Notes: a model not told the origin generated them from the letters alone. A DNA stretch of 64,000 bases from Luteibacter yeojuensis (GCF_000964085.1 NZ_JZRB01000001.1:124001-188000); one strand, 5' to 3'. Positions 38,937 to 48,508 are shown, counted from the stretch's first letter. Numbers and translations are program-made.

Positions 38937-38942
38937 TATGAT
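38937..38942 (+). promoter_or_regulatory. Candidate -10 placing transcription start at the ATG
   Basis: TATGAT ending 6 bases before the ATG at 38949, with no ribosome site between. Transcription would start at or next to the start codon (leaderless mRNA). No good -35 visible. Confidence 0.45.
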
Positions 38943-38948
38943 CGAACG

Positions 38949-39794
38949 ATGTACACCCAGTGCCCCGAATGCCTCACCGTTTACAAGCTGGAAGCGGAGC
39001 TGCTGGTGCCCGCCTGCGGCTGCCTTCGTTGCAGCCATTGCGGCACGGTGTTCAACGCGCTGGGCACGCTGGCCGCCCACCTGCCGGCCGAGCCCTTCAC
39101 CCAGTTGCCCATGCATGCGCTCGACCAGGAGCCGCCCGTGGTGGACGTGGCGGTCTTCCGGCCCCGCCCGGCCGCCACCACGCCCGAGCCGGTGCCCGAG
39201 GCCGTCGTCTCACTCGTGGCCGATGATGGCGTGGTCGAGGCAGGCCCCGAACCCGCGCCCCTGGGCGAGGATTTCTCCCAGCTCACGTTCACGCCGAAGT
39301 TCGCGCGCACGAAAAAGCCGCGCGCATGGCGCTCCCTCGCGTGGGTGGGCGTGTGCGCCGTGCTGGTGCTGGGGCTCGGCGCGCAACTGGCGTGGGCCAA
39401 GCGCGATTCGCTGGTGGCCGACCCCACCTTCGGCCCGGTGCTGCAGGCCGCGTGCGGCGTGCTTGGCTGCCACCTGCCGCTGGTGGCCGCGCCGGGCCGG
39501 TTGCGCCTGCTCGCGCGCGATGTCGAGCAACACCCGTCGGTGCCCGATGGCCTGCTCATCACCGCCAGCGTGCACAACGATGCCGCGTTCGCGCAGCCGT
39601 ACCCCGTCGTCACCATCGTGCTCTCCGACGCGAACGGCCAGCGGCTCGCCATGCGCCGCTTCCAGCCCGCCGATTATGTCGGCGATGCCGATGCCCGCGC
39701 ACGCGGGCTGGGCGCCGACGCGACCACGGCCATGGTCTTCGAGGTGCAAGACCCAGGCCAGCACGCGGTGGCTTTCGCGTTCAGCTTCGAGTGA
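38949..39794 (+). CDS. Zinc-ribbon, DUF3426 membrane protein
   Basis: 281 residues. N-terminal MJ0042-type zinc ribbon (C5, C8, C28, C31 in QCPEC and RCSHC), a Pro/Glu-rich linker (about 50-110), one membrane helix (about 132-150, LAWVGVCAVLVLGLGAQLAW) and a C-terminal DUF3426 domain (PGRLRLLARDVEQHPSVPDGLLI in part). Function is unknown; in gammaproteobacteria the gene sits between prmA and fis as it does here. Probably leaderless, see the -10 element. Confidence 0.92.
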   Translation: MYTQCPECLTVYKLEAELLVPACGCLRCSHCGTVFNALGTLAAHLPAEPFTQLPMHALDQEPPVVDVAVFRPRPAATTPEPVPEAVVSLVADDGVVEAGPEPAPLGEDFSQLTFTPKFARTKKPRAWRSLAWVGVCAVLVLGLGAQLAWAKRDSLVADPTFGPVLQAACGVLGCHLPLVAAPGRLRLLARDVEQHPSVPDGLLITASVHNDAAFAQPYPVVTIVLSDANGQRLAMRRFQPADYVGDADARARGLGADATTAMVFEVQDPGQHAVAFAFSFE

Positions 39795-39964
39795 CCGTGC
39801 GAAAAATTTTCTTTTTGCAAGCCTGCACTTCGCCCCCGCAGGCGAGTACACTCAATCCCCTTCGCGACACAAGGCCGGCCTTGAACGGCGGTGCACGTCG
39901 CATCCGCGATCACGAGAACAAGAAACCGTCCGGTGCCACGGCCCCGGGGCGAGAGGGATATGCC

Positions 39965-40246
39965 TTGAACGCTGTGAGACTTGCTGCCGGCGAGGCCGCC
40001 AACGAAACCTCCATGCAGAGTGCTCTCAGCGAATGCGTCAGCCGTACCGTGCGCCGCTACCTCGCCGATATCGGTGACACCGATTGCGCCGAGGGCCTGC
40101 ACGCGCTGGTCATCCGCGAGGTCGAGGGCCCCCTGCTGCGCGAGGTCCTGGCGTTCCACGACGGCAACCAGAGCCGTGCCGCGGCCGCGCTCGGCATCAA
40201 CCGCGCCACCCTGCGCAAGAAGCTCGCCGCCCACGGTATTTCCTGA
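39965..40246 (+). CDS. fis: Nucleoid protein Fis
   Basis: About 93 residues. The C-terminal Fis helix-turn-helix is unmistakable (GNQSRAAAALGINRATLRKKL), preceded by EVEGPLLREVL. Fis bends DNA and activates rRNA promoters and site-specific recombination. The start is uncertain: a TTG at 39965 (with GAGAGGG upstream) gives the usual length; an ATG at 40013 would give 77 residues and drop part of the N-terminal arm; a GTG at 39974 is also possible. Lies 170 bases after the zinc-ribbon gene and 63 bases before purH. Confidence 0.9.
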   Translation: MNAVRLAAGEAANETSMQSALSECVSRTVRRYLADIGDTDCAEGLHALVIREVEGPLLREVLAFHDGNQSRAAAALGINRATLRKKLAAHGIS

Positions 40247-40274
40247 GTTTCCGGCCGCCCGCCATTTAGGCGGC

Positions 40275-40280
40275 TATAAT
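40275..40280 (+). promoter_or_regulatory. -10 element of purH
   Basis: Perfect TATAAT 29 bases before the purH start codon. No clear -35 and no PurR-like palindrome recognised. Confidence 0.6.
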
Positions 40281-40309
40281 GGCGCGCTTTCCCCTCCCGG
40301 AAAGTGCCC

Positions 40310-41899
40310 ATGCCATCCCCCGACCTCGTTCCCGTCCGCCGCGCGCTCGTCAGCGTCTCCGATAAGGCCGGGCTGACCGACCTCGCCCGCCGCCTCGCCG
40401 CGGCCAACGTCGAGATCCTCTCCACGGGTGGCTCCGCCAGGGCGCTCCGCGACGCCGGCATCCCCGTCCGCGACGTGGGCGACCTCACGGGTTTCCCCGA
40501 GATCATGGATGGCCGCGTCAAGACGCTGCACCCCAGGGTGCACGGCGGCCTGCTGGGCCGCCGCGGCACCGACGACGGCGTGATGGCCGAGCACGGCATC
40601 GTCCCCATCGACCTGCTGGTGCTGAACCTCTACCCGTTCGAGCGCACCGTGGCGAACCCTGAATGCACGCTGGAGGACGCCATCGAAAACATCGATATCG
40701 GCGGCCCTGCCATGTTGCGCGCGGCGGCCAAGAACTGGAACGACGTGGGCGTGCTCACCGACCCGGCGCAGTACGACGAAGCCCTGGCCGAGATCGAAGA
40801 CAAGGGCGGCCTCACGCGCGCCACGCGCTTCCGCCTGTCGGTGGCCGCCTTCAACCGCGTGTCGAACTACGATGCCGCCATCAGCGATTACCTCTCCGGT
40901 GTCACGCTTGACGAGACGCACGCCGCTGTCGCGAGCCGCGCTGAATTCCCGGCGCAGTCGAACGGCCGCTTCGTGAAGGTCATGGACCTGCGTTACGGCG
41001 AGAACCCGCACCAGGCCGGCGCGTTCTACCGCGACCTTTGCCCGGCCGCCGGCACGCTCGCCACCTTCCGCCAGCTGCAGGGCAAGGAACTGTCGTTCAA
41101 CAACATCGCCGATGCCGATGCCGCGTGGGAATGCGTACGCCAGTTCGATGCGCCCGCCTGCGTCATCGTGAAGCACGCGAACCCGTGCGGTGTCGCCGTG
41201 GCCGCTGATCCGCTCGCCGCGTACGAGCTGGCGTACGCCACCGACCCCACCTCCGCGTTCGGCGGCATCATCGCCTTCAACCGCCCGCTCGATGCCGAGA
41301 CGGCCAAGGTGATCCTGAAGCGCCAGTTCGTCGAGGTGCTGATCGCGCCGGTGGTCGAAGCCGGTGCCGTGGAAGAGGCCACGAAGAAGGCCAACGTGCG
41401 CGTGCTCGAGATCCCGCTGGGCGAGGGCCGCAACACGCACGATATCAAGCGTGTCGGCTCCGGCCTGCTGGTGCAGACGGCCGACCACCGCCAGGTGGCG
41501 CGCGACGAGCTGAAGGTGGTGAGCAAGCGCCAGCCCTCCGCCGCCGAACTCGACGACCTGCTGTTCGCATGGCGCGTCGCCAAGATGGTGAAGAGCAACG
41601 CCATCGTCTACGCGAAGGACCAGCGCACCATCGGCGTCGGTGCGGGCCAGATGAGCCGCGTGGTGAGCGCGAAGATCGCGGGGCTGAAGGCCGAAGAAGC
41701 CGGCCTCGTCGTGCCTGGCAGCGTCATGGCCTCCGATGCGTTCTTCCCGTTCCGCGACGGTATCGATGCCGCGGCGGCCGCGGGCATCGCGGCGGTGATC
41801 CAGCCCGGCGGCTCCATGCGCGATAGCGAGGTGATCGCGGCGGCCGACGAGCACGGCATGGCCATGGTGTTCACCGGCATCCGCCACTTCCGCCATTGA
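40310..41899 (+). CDS. purH: Bifunctional AICAR transformylase/IMP cyclohydrolase
   Basis: 529 residues catalysing the last two steps of purine synthesis. N-terminal MGS-like cyclohydrolase domain ([45 protein letters not shown]); C-terminal transformylase with [25 protein letters not shown] and the end motif [19 protein letters not shown]. The ATG at 40310 is preferred over a GTG two codons earlier. Monocistronic, with a perfect -10 upstream and a REP pair downstream. Confidence 0.97.
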   Translation: MPSPDLVPVRRALVSVSDKAGLTDLARRLAAANVEILSTGGSARALRDAGIPVRDVGDLTGFPEIMDGRVKTLHPRVHGGLLGRRGTDDGVMAEHGIVPIDLLVLNLYPFERTVANPECTLEDAIENIDIGGPAMLRAAAKNWNDVGVLTDPAQYDEALAEIEDKGGLTRATRFRLSVAAFNRVSNYDAAISDYLSGVTLDETHAAVASRAEFPAQSNGRFVKVMDLRYGENPHQAGAFYRDLCPAAGTLATFRQLQGKELSFNNIADADAAWECVRQFDAPACVIVKHANPCGVAVAADPLAAYELAYATDPTSAFGGIIAFNRPLDAETAKVILKRQFVEVLIAPVVEAGAVEEATKKANVRVLEIPLGEGRNTHDIKRVGSGLLVQTADHRQVARDELKVVSKRQPSAAELDDLLFAWRVAKMVKSNAIVYAKDQRTIGVGAGQMSRVVSAKIAGLKAEEAGLVVPGSVMASDAFFPFRDGIDAAAAAGIAAVIQPGGSMRDSEVIAAADEHGMAMVFTGIRHFRH

Positions 41900-41925
41900 T
41901 GCAAAAAACTGGCTGATCCAAAGAC

Positions 41926-41992
41926 TGTGGGAGCCAGCTTGCTGGCGATGAGGCTTGCGGCACCACCCATCGCCAGCAAGCTGGCTCCCACA
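41926..41992. repeat. REP-like pair, GGAGCCAGCTTGCTGGCGAT type
   Basis: TGTGGGAGCCAGCTTGCTGG and its inverted copy CCAGCAAGCTGGCTCCCACA around a 27-base spacer. Same head and layout as the GCGCGC type but with a CCAGC core, the form common in pseudomonads. Seven T residues occur just after it (42001-42007), so it may end purH transcription. Confidence 0.9.
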
Positions 41993-42005
41993 AGCTCCGG
42001 TTTTT

Positions 42006-42968
42006 TTATGCGGTGCGGCGCAGCGCGTAGCGGCGCGCCAGCACCGCGCAGGTCATCAGCTGCACCTGGTGGAACAGCATGATCGGCAGCACAATGAGGC
42101 CGAGCGGGTGCCCGGCGAACAACACTTTCGCCATCGGCACGCCGGAGGCCAGGCTCTTCTTCGAGCCGCAGAACACGATGGTGATCTCATCCTCGGTGCC
42201 GAAGCCCAGCGCACGCGCGCCATAACGCGTCGCCAGTAGCGCCAGTGCCAGCAGCACGGCGTTCACCGCCACCAGGCCGGCCAGCACGGGCAGCGGCAAC
42301 TGGTGCCACAGGCCCTGCAGCACGGCAGCGCTGAAAGCGGTGTACACCACCAGCAAAATCGAGCCGCGGTCGACGAAGGTCAGCAGCGTCGCGTGCCTGC
42401 GCACCCAGCCGCCGATCCAGCGCTGCGCCACCTGCCCCGCGACAAACGGGATGAACAACTGCACCACGATCGCGCCGATCGCATGCCACGACATGGCGCC
42501 CTGCCCCGACCCGGCGATGACCAGGCCCACCAGCAGCGGCGTGATGAAAATGCCCAGCAGGCTGGACGCGGAGGCCGACACGATGGCGGCCGGCACGTTG
42601 CCCCGCGCGATGGAGGTGAAGGCGATGGAAGACTGCACCGTCGACGGCAGCGTGCACAGGAACAGGATGCCGAGGTAGAGGTCGGGCGATACCAGCGGCG
42701 ACAGCACGGGCTTCAGCAGCAGGCCCAGCAGCGGGAACAACACGAAGGTGCTGGCCAGCACGGTGAGATGCAGGCGCCAGTTCGTCATGCCCGCGACCAC
42801 GGCCTCGCGCGACAGCTTCGCCCCGTGCAGGAAGAACAGCAGCGCGATGGCGATATCGGTCAGTACCTCAAACGCCTGGGCGGCCGCGCCACGGCATGGC
42901 AGGACGCTTGCCAGGAGCACCGTGGCGATGAGCGAGAGGGTAAAACCGTCGGGCAGGAAGCGGCGCAT
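42006..42968 (-). CDS. SBF-like (bile acid:sodium symporter family) transporter
   Basis: 320 residues, nearly all membrane helices (nine or ten). Sequence marks of the PF13593-type subgroup: [20 protein letters not shown] at the start, [54 protein letters not shown] and [19 protein letters not shown]. Family members move organic anions with sodium or protons; the substrate is unknown. Divergent from a LysR regulator with 96 bases between, a layout suggesting that regulator controls it. Confidence 0.9.
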   Translation of the reverse strand: MRRFLPDGFTLSLIATVLLASVLPCRGAAAQAFEVLTDIAIALLFFLHGAKLSREAVVAGMTNWRLHLTVLASTFVLFPLLGLLLKPVLSPLVSPDLYLGILFLCTLPSTVQSSIAFTSIARGNVPAAIVSASASSLLGIFITPLLVGLVIAGSGQGAMSWHAIGAIVVQLFIPFVAGQVAQRWIGGWVRRHATLLTFVDRGSILLVVYTAFSAAVLQGLWHQLPLPVLAGLVAVNAVLLALALLATRYGARALGFGTEDEITIVFCGSKKSLASGVPMAKVLFAGHPLGLIVLPIMLFHQVQLMTCAVLARRYALRRTA

Positions 42969-43020
42969 GGCGAGGGCCGGCGTGGAAGTGGGGACGCGCC
43001 TATTGCACTGCTCCGCCTTT

Positions 43021-43057
43021 GATAAGGCAAATCGTTTTATCTGATTCAGTGATAATC
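43021..43057. promoter_or_regulatory. Candidate LysR operator in the divergent gap
   Basis: Two inverted repeats in the A/T-rich gap: GATAA-N11-TTATC (43021-43041) and GATT-N7-AATC (43043-43057), the latter ending 8 bases before the lysR-type start. Size and symmetry fit LysR-type sites. Confidence 0.5.
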
Positions 43058-43064
43058 TGAGCGC

Positions 43065-43955
43065 ATGAATGTCTCGATGCGCCAGCTCAGGGCCTTTCTC
43101 GCCGTCGCAGGGCACCGGCATTTCCGCCGTGCCGCGGAGGCGCTGCACCTCACCCAGCCCGCGGTGAGCCGGCTCATCGCCGACCTCGAGGCCGAGCTCG
43201 ACGTGAAGCTGTTTGACCGCAGCACGCGCGAGGTGGTGCCCACGGAGGCGGGCCGCTACCTCGAGCAGGCGCTGGCCCGTGTGCTCGACGAGCTGGATGG
43301 CGTATTGGGCCACGCCAGGGCCCAGGCCGATCCGCTGCGCGGCCGCGTGCGCATCGCGGCCGTGCCGACGCTTTCCGCAGGCCTCGTGCCGCTGGGCATC
43401 GCGCGCTGCACCCGCGAGCACCCGTCGCTGGAGATCATCCTGCGCGACCAGAGCCAGGCGCAGGTGCTCGATGCCGTGCGCGGCGGCGAAGTGGATTTCG
43501 GCCTCACCGTGGAACCGGCCACGCGCGAGGAGTTCGAGGCGGAAACCATCCTCCACGACCCCTTCCGCCTGGTCTGCCGGGCCGACCACCCACTCGCCGC
43601 GCGCAAGGGCGTGGCGTGGAAGGCGCTCGATGGCCAGCCCCTGGTGCTGCTCGACCACGCGTCGGGCAGCCGCCGGCTCATCGACGCGGCGCTGGCCGCG
43701 CAAGGGGTCGTGGCACGGGTGGCCATCGAGGTGGGCCATCCGCACACCGCGTTCCGCATGGTGGAAGCCGGCCTTGGCGTGACGGTCACGCCGGCACTCT
43801 CGCTGGATGCGCTACGCCCGGGCCTCGTCACCCTGCGCCTCACGCCGCAGATCCACCGCGATGTGACGCTGCTGCGCCGCCGGGCGCGCTCGTTGTCGCC
43901 ACCAGCGCAGACCGCGTGGGACACCTTCCGCGACATCGCACTCACGCTGGCTTGA
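43065..43955 (+). CDS. LysR-family transcriptional regulator
   Basis: 296 residues. N-terminal winged HTH (MRQLRAFLAVAGHRHFRRAAEALHLT in parts, QPAVSRLIADLE, LFDRSTR) and a C-terminal periplasmic-binding-like effector domain (about 92-290) with GRVRIAAVPTLSAGLVP and GEVDFGLTVEP. Divergent from the SBF-like transporter, which it probably regulates. The effector is unknown. Confidence 0.93.
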   Translation: MNVSMRQLRAFLAVAGHRHFRRAAEALHLTQPAVSRLIADLEAELDVKLFDRSTREVVPTEAGRYLEQALARVLDELDGVLGHARAQADPLRGRVRIAAVPTLSAGLVPLGIARCTREHPSLEIILRDQSQAQVLDAVRGGEVDFGLTVEPATREEFEAETILHDPFRLVCRADHPLAARKGVAWKALDGQPLVLLDHASGSRRLIDAALAAQGVVARVAIEVGHPHTAFRMVEAGLGVTVTPALSLDALRPGLVTLRLTPQIHRDVTLLRRRARSLSPPAQTAWDTFRDIALTLA

Positions 43956-43999
43956 ACGCCGCGCCGCGATCCTCGGGCCTTCACGGCAGGAGGAAGCGC

Positions 44000-44698
44000 A
44001 TGAGTTATGAGCTCTACTACTGGACCGGCATCCAGGGCCGCGGTGAATTCGTGCGCCTGGCGCTGGAAGATGCCAGGGCCGCCTACACGGATGTGGCGCG
44101 CGAGGAAGGCGACGACGTGATGTCCGCATGGCTGGACGGCGAGCACGAAGGCGCCCTGCCCTTCGCACCGCCCTTCCTGAAATCAGGCCGCCTCGTTATC
44201 GCGCAGGTGGCCAATATCCTCCATTACCTTGGGCCCCGGCACGGCCAGGTGCCCGACAGCGAGGCGAAGCGCATCTACGCGCACCAGTTGCAGCTGACGA
44301 TCACCGACCTGGTCGTGGAGGCGCACGACGTGCACCACCCGGTCGGCGCAGGCGCCTATTACGAGGACCAGAAAACCGAAGCGAGGCGGCGGGCGAAGGA
44401 GTTCCGGGAATCGCGGATCCCGAAGTTCCTGCAGTATTTCGAGAAAGCACTGGAACGTGGCGGTGGCAGGCATGCACTGCGCGAGTTCAGCTACGTCGAC
44501 CTGTCGCTGTTCCAGGTCATGTCGGGGCTGGATTACGCGTTCCCGAAGGCGATGTCACGGCACGACGTGCCGCTGCTGCGCGCGCTGGCGAAGCGGGTGG
44601 CTGAGCGGCCGAACGTGGCGGGCTACCTGGCCAGCGACCGGCGCCTGCCGCACAGCGAGAACGGCATCTTCCGCCACTACCCCGAACTGGATGCCTGA
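44000..44698 (+). CDS. Glutathione S-transferase-like protein
   Basis: 232 residues. N-terminal thioredoxin-like GST domain (YELYYWTGIQGRGEFVRLALED, then PFLKSGRLVIAQVANILHYLG, where the usual S in the QS motif is an A) and a helical C-terminal domain (FSYVDLSLFQVMSGLDYAFP). Resembles the sigma/alpha-type GST proteins of proteobacteria. Ribosome site GGAGG at 6 bases. Begins 44 bases after the LysR gene and may be co-transcribed with it. Catalytic role unconfirmed. Confidence 0.88.
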   Translation: MSYELYYWTGIQGRGEFVRLALEDARAAYTDVAREEGDDVMSAWLDGEHEGALPFAPPFLKSGRLVIAQVANILHYLGPRHGQVPDSEAKRIYAHQLQLTITDLVVEAHDVHHPVGAGAYYEDQKTEARRRAKEFRESRIPKFLQYFEKALERGGGRHALREFSYVDLSLFQVMSGLDYAFPKAMSRHDVPLLRALAKRVAERPNVAGYLASDRRLPHSENGIFRHYPELDA

Positions 44699-44729
44699 CC
44701 GACCCGCCTTTTCGGTGTGTGCTTTTCTC

Positions 44730-44796
44730 TGTGGGAGCGCGCTTGCGCGCGATGTATCTTGCCGCAAGCCCCATCGCGCGCAAGCGCGCTCCCACA
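44730..44796. repeat. REP palindrome pair, GCGCGC type
   Basis: TGTGGGAGCGCGCTTGCGCG and its inverted copy around a 26-base spacer that includes TGCCGCAAG, between convergent genes. Confidence 0.93.
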
Positions 44797-44818
44797 GGAT
44801 CAAAAGCCACCCATTCTG

Positions 44819-45349
44819 TTAGTCCGAACCGGCCGGCTTTGGCGCCGCGCCCCACTCGTACACCTTGTAGTAAACGGGGCTGATGTTGCGGGTGCCGGAG
44901 TCGCGCACCAGCTTGCCGTCGTTGTTCGCCATGACCGTGTAAGGCACGCCGTTTTTCGGGGTGACGCGGATCATCGTCAGGCGACCGGCCGTGCGATATT
45001 CCTCAACCGTGTCGGTACCCTCGGTGTGCACGGTCACCTGCGGCGGCTGGTCGCCGCGGCCGTCGACCTGGCCGTTATCCTGCATGGCCGGCAGGTTGGC
45101 CGCCGACACCTTGCTGCCCTGGGCGTCGGACGTGGCCGGCGTGGCGCGGGTCTCCGCCGACTGGTCGTACGGCACGGGGCGCTCGATAGGCTTCTGGCCG
45201 GAGCGATCGGGTTCACCCGGCTTCACGCCCGGATCGTTCAGGGCCGGCGGCGGCAGATCCTTCAGCTTCGGCTCCGGGGCGGTCTGCGCCGCGGCCGGCA
45301 GGGCCAGGGCAAGGACCAACGCGGCGGCAAGGGCGTGCATGCGGTTCAT
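44819..45349 (-). CDS. DUF2782 family exported protein
   Basis: 176 residues with a signal peptide (about 1-22, ALALPAAAQ), a long Pro-rich polar region (about 25-100) and a C-terminal DUF2782 domain (VEEYRTAGRLTMIRVTPKNGVPY, then YKVYEWG). The family is usually found next to polA, as here, and has no known role. The start at 45349 gives the signal peptide; an upstream ATG adds a non-signal extension. Confidence 0.9.
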   Translation of the reverse strand: MNRMHALAAALVLALALPAAAQTAPEPKLKDLPPPALNDPGVKPGEPDRSGQKPIERPVPYDQSAETRATPATSDAQGSKVSAANLPAMQDNGQVDGRGDQPPQVTVHTEGTDTVEEYRTAGRLTMIRVTPKNGVPYTVMANNDGKLVRDSGTRNISPVYYKVYEWGAAPKPAGSD

Positions 45350-45444
45350 GGGGTGGTCTCCGTGCGGGGCTGCGAGCATACCAAGGCCGGCCACCCACGC
45401 CACGTGAACGGGCGGCCCCGGGCCCGCCGTGCGAGAATCCGGGG

Positions 45445-48180
45445 ATGCCTACGCTCACGCTCATCGACGGGTCCTCGTACCTGTACCGCGCGTTCCACGC
45501 GCTGCCGCCCCTGACCAACGCGCACGGCGAGCCCACCGGCGCGCTGTTCGGCATCGTCAACATGTTGCGCACCACCATGAAGGCCGGTTCCGACTACGTC
45601 GCCTTCGTCTGCGACGCCCCGGGCCGCACCTTCCGCGACGACCTCTACGCCGAGTACAAGGCCAACCGCCCCTCCATGCCGGACGACCTGCGCGCGCAGG
45701 TGGAACCGATGATGAAGATCGTGGGCGCCCTGGGCTTCCCCATCCTCTGCGTGCCCGGCGTGGAAGCCGACGACGTCATCGGCACCCTGGCCCGCCAGGC
45801 CAGCGCCGCCGGCATCGACACGGTCATCTCCACGGGCGACAAGGATTTCGCGCAGCTGGTGGGCGGCGACATCATCCTCATCAACACGATGACCAACACC
45901 ACGATGGATACCGACGGTGTCATCGCGAAGTTCGGCGTGCGCCCCGGCCAGATCGTCGATTACCTCACGCTGGTGGGCGACAGCATCGACAACGTACCCG
46001 GCGTGGAGAAATGCGGCCCCAAGACGGCCGCGAAATGGCTGGCGGAATACGCCGACCTCGACGCACTCATCGCCCATGCGGACAAGATCGGCGGCAAGAT
46101 CGGCGAGAACCTGCGTGCCGCCATCCCGCGCCTGCCCCTGTCGCGCGAACTCGTCACCATCCGCACCGACGTGCCGCTCGAGCTGGGCCCGAAGGACCTG
46201 GCCATGCGCCCGCGCGATGTCGAGGCGCTGCGCGAGCTTTACGCGCGCTACGACTTCAAGGCGGCACTGAAGGACCTCGACAACGGTACCGAGCCTTCCG
46301 CTGCCGCCAGCGCCCCGGTGGCGGCCGTCGCCGCCCCGGCCACCGCGCTGGTGTCGCCGGACGTGTTCAGCGGCCCCGGCGAGTACGAGGTCGTGCTCAC
46401 CGAAGACCGCCTCGCCGCATGGCTCGAAAAGCTCGAAACCGCGCCGCTCATCGCGTTCGACACCGAGACCACCAGCATCGACGCGATGCTGGCCGAGGTG
46501 GTGGGCGTGTCGCTGGCGGTGGAGGCCGGCAAGGCCTGCTATATCCCCGTGGCGCACGACTACCCCGGCGCACCTGCGCAGCTTTCCCGCGAGCACGTGC
46601 TTGGCGCGCTCAAGCCCGTGCTCGAGGATCCGTCACGACCCAAGGTGGGCCAGCACGGCAAATACGACATCAACGTGCTGTCGCACTACGGCATCGCGGT
46701 GCAGGGCCTGGCCCACGACACCATGCTCGAGTCGTACATCTACAACGCCACCGCCACCCGCCACGACATGGATTCGCTGGCCCAGCGCTACCTCGGCTAC
46801 ACCACGGTGAAGTACGAGGAGATCTGCGGCAAGGGCGCGAAGCAGATCTCGTTCTCGCAGGTGGATATCGAAACGGCGGGCAAGTACGCGGCGGAGGATG
46901 CCGACATCACCCTGCGCCTGCACCAGGCACTCTGGCCGCGGCTCGAGGCGGAGCCCTCGTTGCGCGCCGTGTACACCGACATCGAGATCCCCGTCGTGCC
47001 CGTGCTGGCGAAGATGGAGCGCACGGGCGTGCTCATCGATGCCAACGAACTGCGCCTGCAGAGCCAGGAGCTCGGCAAGCGCATGCTCGAGCTGCAGCAA
47101 AAGGCGTACGCGGCCGCGGGGCACGAGTTCAACCTGGATTCGCCCAAGCAGCTGCAGGCCGTGCTGTTCGACGAGCTGGGCCTGCCGGCGAAGGTGAAGA
47201 CCCCCACGGGCCAGCCCTCGACCAACGAAGAAGCCCTCGAGGCACTGGCCGATTCGCACGAGCTGCCACGCCTCGTCCTCGATTACCGCGGGCTGGCCAA
47301 GCTGCGCTCCACGTATACCGACAAGCTCGCCGGCATCGTCAACCCGCGCACCGGCCGCGTGCACACCAGCTACCACCAGGGTGCCGTGGCCACCGGCCGC
47401 ATCAGCTCGTCCGACCCCAACCTGCAGAACATCCCGGTGCGCACCGAGGAAGGCCGGCGCATCCGCCAGGCCTTCGTGGCGCCGCCGGGCTGGCGCATCG
47501 TCGCGGCCGACTACTCCCAGATCGAACTGCGCATCATGGCCCACCTCTCCGGCGACGAAGGCCTCGTGCGCGCCTTCGCCGAGGGCGGCGACGTGCACCG
47601 CGCCACGGCCGCCGAGGTGTTCGGCGTGCCGCCCGACGAGGTCACCACCAACCAGCGCCGCGCTGCCAAGGCCATCAATTTCGGCCTCATGTATGGCATG
47701 AGCGCCTTCGGCCTGGCCCGCCAGCTGGGCGTCGATCGTGGCGAGGCCTCCGACTACATGGCGCGCTACTTCTCACGCTTCGCTGGCGTGCGCGCCTTCA
47801 TGGACGCCACGCGCGACAAGGCCCACCAGGAGGGCTACGTCGAGACCCTGTTTGGCCGCCGCCTGTACCTCGAGAACCTGAAGTCCCGCAACCAGGCGCT
47901 GCGCGCCGGTGCCGAGCGCGCCGCCATCAATGCGCCCATGCAGGGCACCGCCGCCGACATCATCAAGCGCGCCATGCTGGCGGTCACCCGCTGGATGGGC
48001 GAGCGCGACGACGTGCGCCTGCTCATGCAGGTGCACGATGAACTGGTGTTCGAGGTGCGCGAGGATGCCGTCACGGAAGTGAAGAAGGTTATCGAGGCGA
48101 GCATGAGCGGCGCCGCCGAGCTTAGCGTGCCCTTACAAGTGGAAGTGGGCGAAGGCAAGAACTGGGACGAAGCCCACTGA
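45445..48180 (+). CDS. polA: DNA polymerase I
   Basis: 911 residues with all three activities. 5' nuclease domain (1 to about 290: LIDGSSYLYRAFHALPPL, GVEADDVIGTLA, STGDKDFAQLV, GDSIDNVPGVEKCGPKTA); 3'-5' exonuclease domain with intact DxE in IAFDTETTS (about 340-520); polymerase domain with motif A VAADYSQIELRIMAHLSGD, motif B RRAAKAINFGLMYGMSAFG and motif C QVHDELVFEV. It fills gaps and removes RNA primers. Divergent from DUF2782; downstream lies an sRNA candidate. Confidence 0.97.
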   Translation: MPTLTLIDGSSYLYRAFHALPPLTNAHGEPTGALFGIVNMLRTTMKAGSDYVAFVCDAPGRTFRDDLYAEYKANRPSMPDDLRAQVEPMMKIVGALGFPILCVPGVEADDVIGTLARQASAAGIDTVISTGDKDFAQLVGGDIILINTMTNTTMDTDGVIAKFGVRPGQIVDYLTLVGDSIDNVPGVEKCGPKTAAKWLAEYADLDALIAHADKIGGKIGENLRAAIPRLPLSRELVTIRTDVPLELGPKDLAMRPRDVEALRELYARYDFKAALKDLDNGTEPSAAASAPVAAVAAPATALVSPDVFSGPGEYEVVLTEDRLAAWLEKLETAPLIAFDTETTSIDAMLAEVVGVSLAVEAGKACYIPVAHDYPGAPAQLSREHVLGALKPVLEDPSRPKVGQHGKYDINVLSHYGIAVQGLAHDTMLESYIYNATATRHDMDSLAQRYLGYTTVKYEEICGKGAKQISFSQVDIETAGKYAAEDADITLRLHQALWPRLEAEPSLRAVYTDIEIPVVPVLAKMERTGVLIDANELRLQSQELGKRMLELQQKAYAAAGHEFNLDSPKQLQAVLFDELGLPAKVKTPTGQPSTNEEALEALADSHELPRLVLDYRGLAKLRSTYTDKLAGIVNPRTGRVHTSYHQGAVATGRISSSDPNLQNIPVRTEEGRRIRQAFVAPPGWRIVAADYSQIELRIMAHLSGDEGLVRAFAEGGDVHRATAAEVFGVPPDEVTTNQRRAAKAINFGLMYGMSAFGLARQLGVDRGEASDYMARYFSRFAGVRAFMDATRDKAHQEGYVETLFGRRLYLENLKSRNQALRAGAERAAINAPMQGTAADIIKRAMLAVTRWMGERDDVRLLMQVHDELVFEVREDAVTEVKKVIEASMSGAAELSVPLQVEVGEGKNWDEAH

Positions 48181-48257
48181 GCAGCGTTTAGACGGCCAAA
48201 TCGTAAATCTTTCGTTTACCCGTTCAGATTGCCCCGCGCCAAGCTATTGATTCCACT

Positions 48258-48284
48258 GGCCATGAACATGGCCTGACTTTTTTT
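48258..48284 (+). terminator. polA terminator
   Basis: Perfect stem GGCCATG-AA-CATGGCC followed by TGAC and seven T residues, 78 bases after the polA stop. Confidence 0.85.
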
Positions 48285-48330
48285 GGCCCGGCATTGCAAC
48301 TTCCGGCCCCTTCAGCCGTCTATATCATCG

Positions 48331-48458
48331 GACGCACGCAACGGCGTCCCATCGGTGGGCCCCACCTCCCTGGGGCCACCTCGCGGATGGCCAGTCTTCC
48401 CCTGGGCCGGCCATCCCACCCCGCCCCGGCAGCTCCCCTGGCTGCCGGGGTTTTTTTT
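48331..48458 (+). ncRNA. sX13-like small RNA candidate with C-rich hairpin loops
   Basis: Downstream of polA, three consecutive hairpins each present a C-rich loop: GGCCCCA-CCTCCC-TGGGGCC (48358-48377), GGATGGCC...GGCCATCC with TCTTCCCC in the loop (48385-48416), and the terminator stem with loop TCCCCTG (48424-48450). Position beside polA and serial C-rich loops are the hallmarks of the Xanthomonas regulator sX13; assignment is by these features, not by sequence alignment. A promoter-like TTGCAA-N18-TCTATA lies at 48294-48323; the 5' end given is an estimate. Confidence 0.72.
48424..48458 (+). terminator. Terminator of the sX13-like RNA
   Basis: Perfect 10-bp stem CCCCGGCAGC / GCTGCCGGGG, 7-base loop TCCCCTG, then eight T residues. 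Confidence 0.93.
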
Positions 48459-48469
48459 GCCTCACTCAT

Positions 48470-48490
48470 GTAGGAGCGCGCTTGCGCGCG
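48470..48490. repeat. Single REP half-unit
   Basis: GTAGGAGCGCGCTTGCGCGCG with only a degenerate partner (CTCTTACG), 18 bases before the end of the minus-strand operon. Confidence 0.8.
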
Positions 48491-48508
48491 AAGCTCTTAC
48501 GTCACCGG

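Noticed and set aside
45429..48041. 870-codon frame on the same strand as polA
   Set aside because: Out-of-frame shadow of polA, which has all three domains intact in its own frame.
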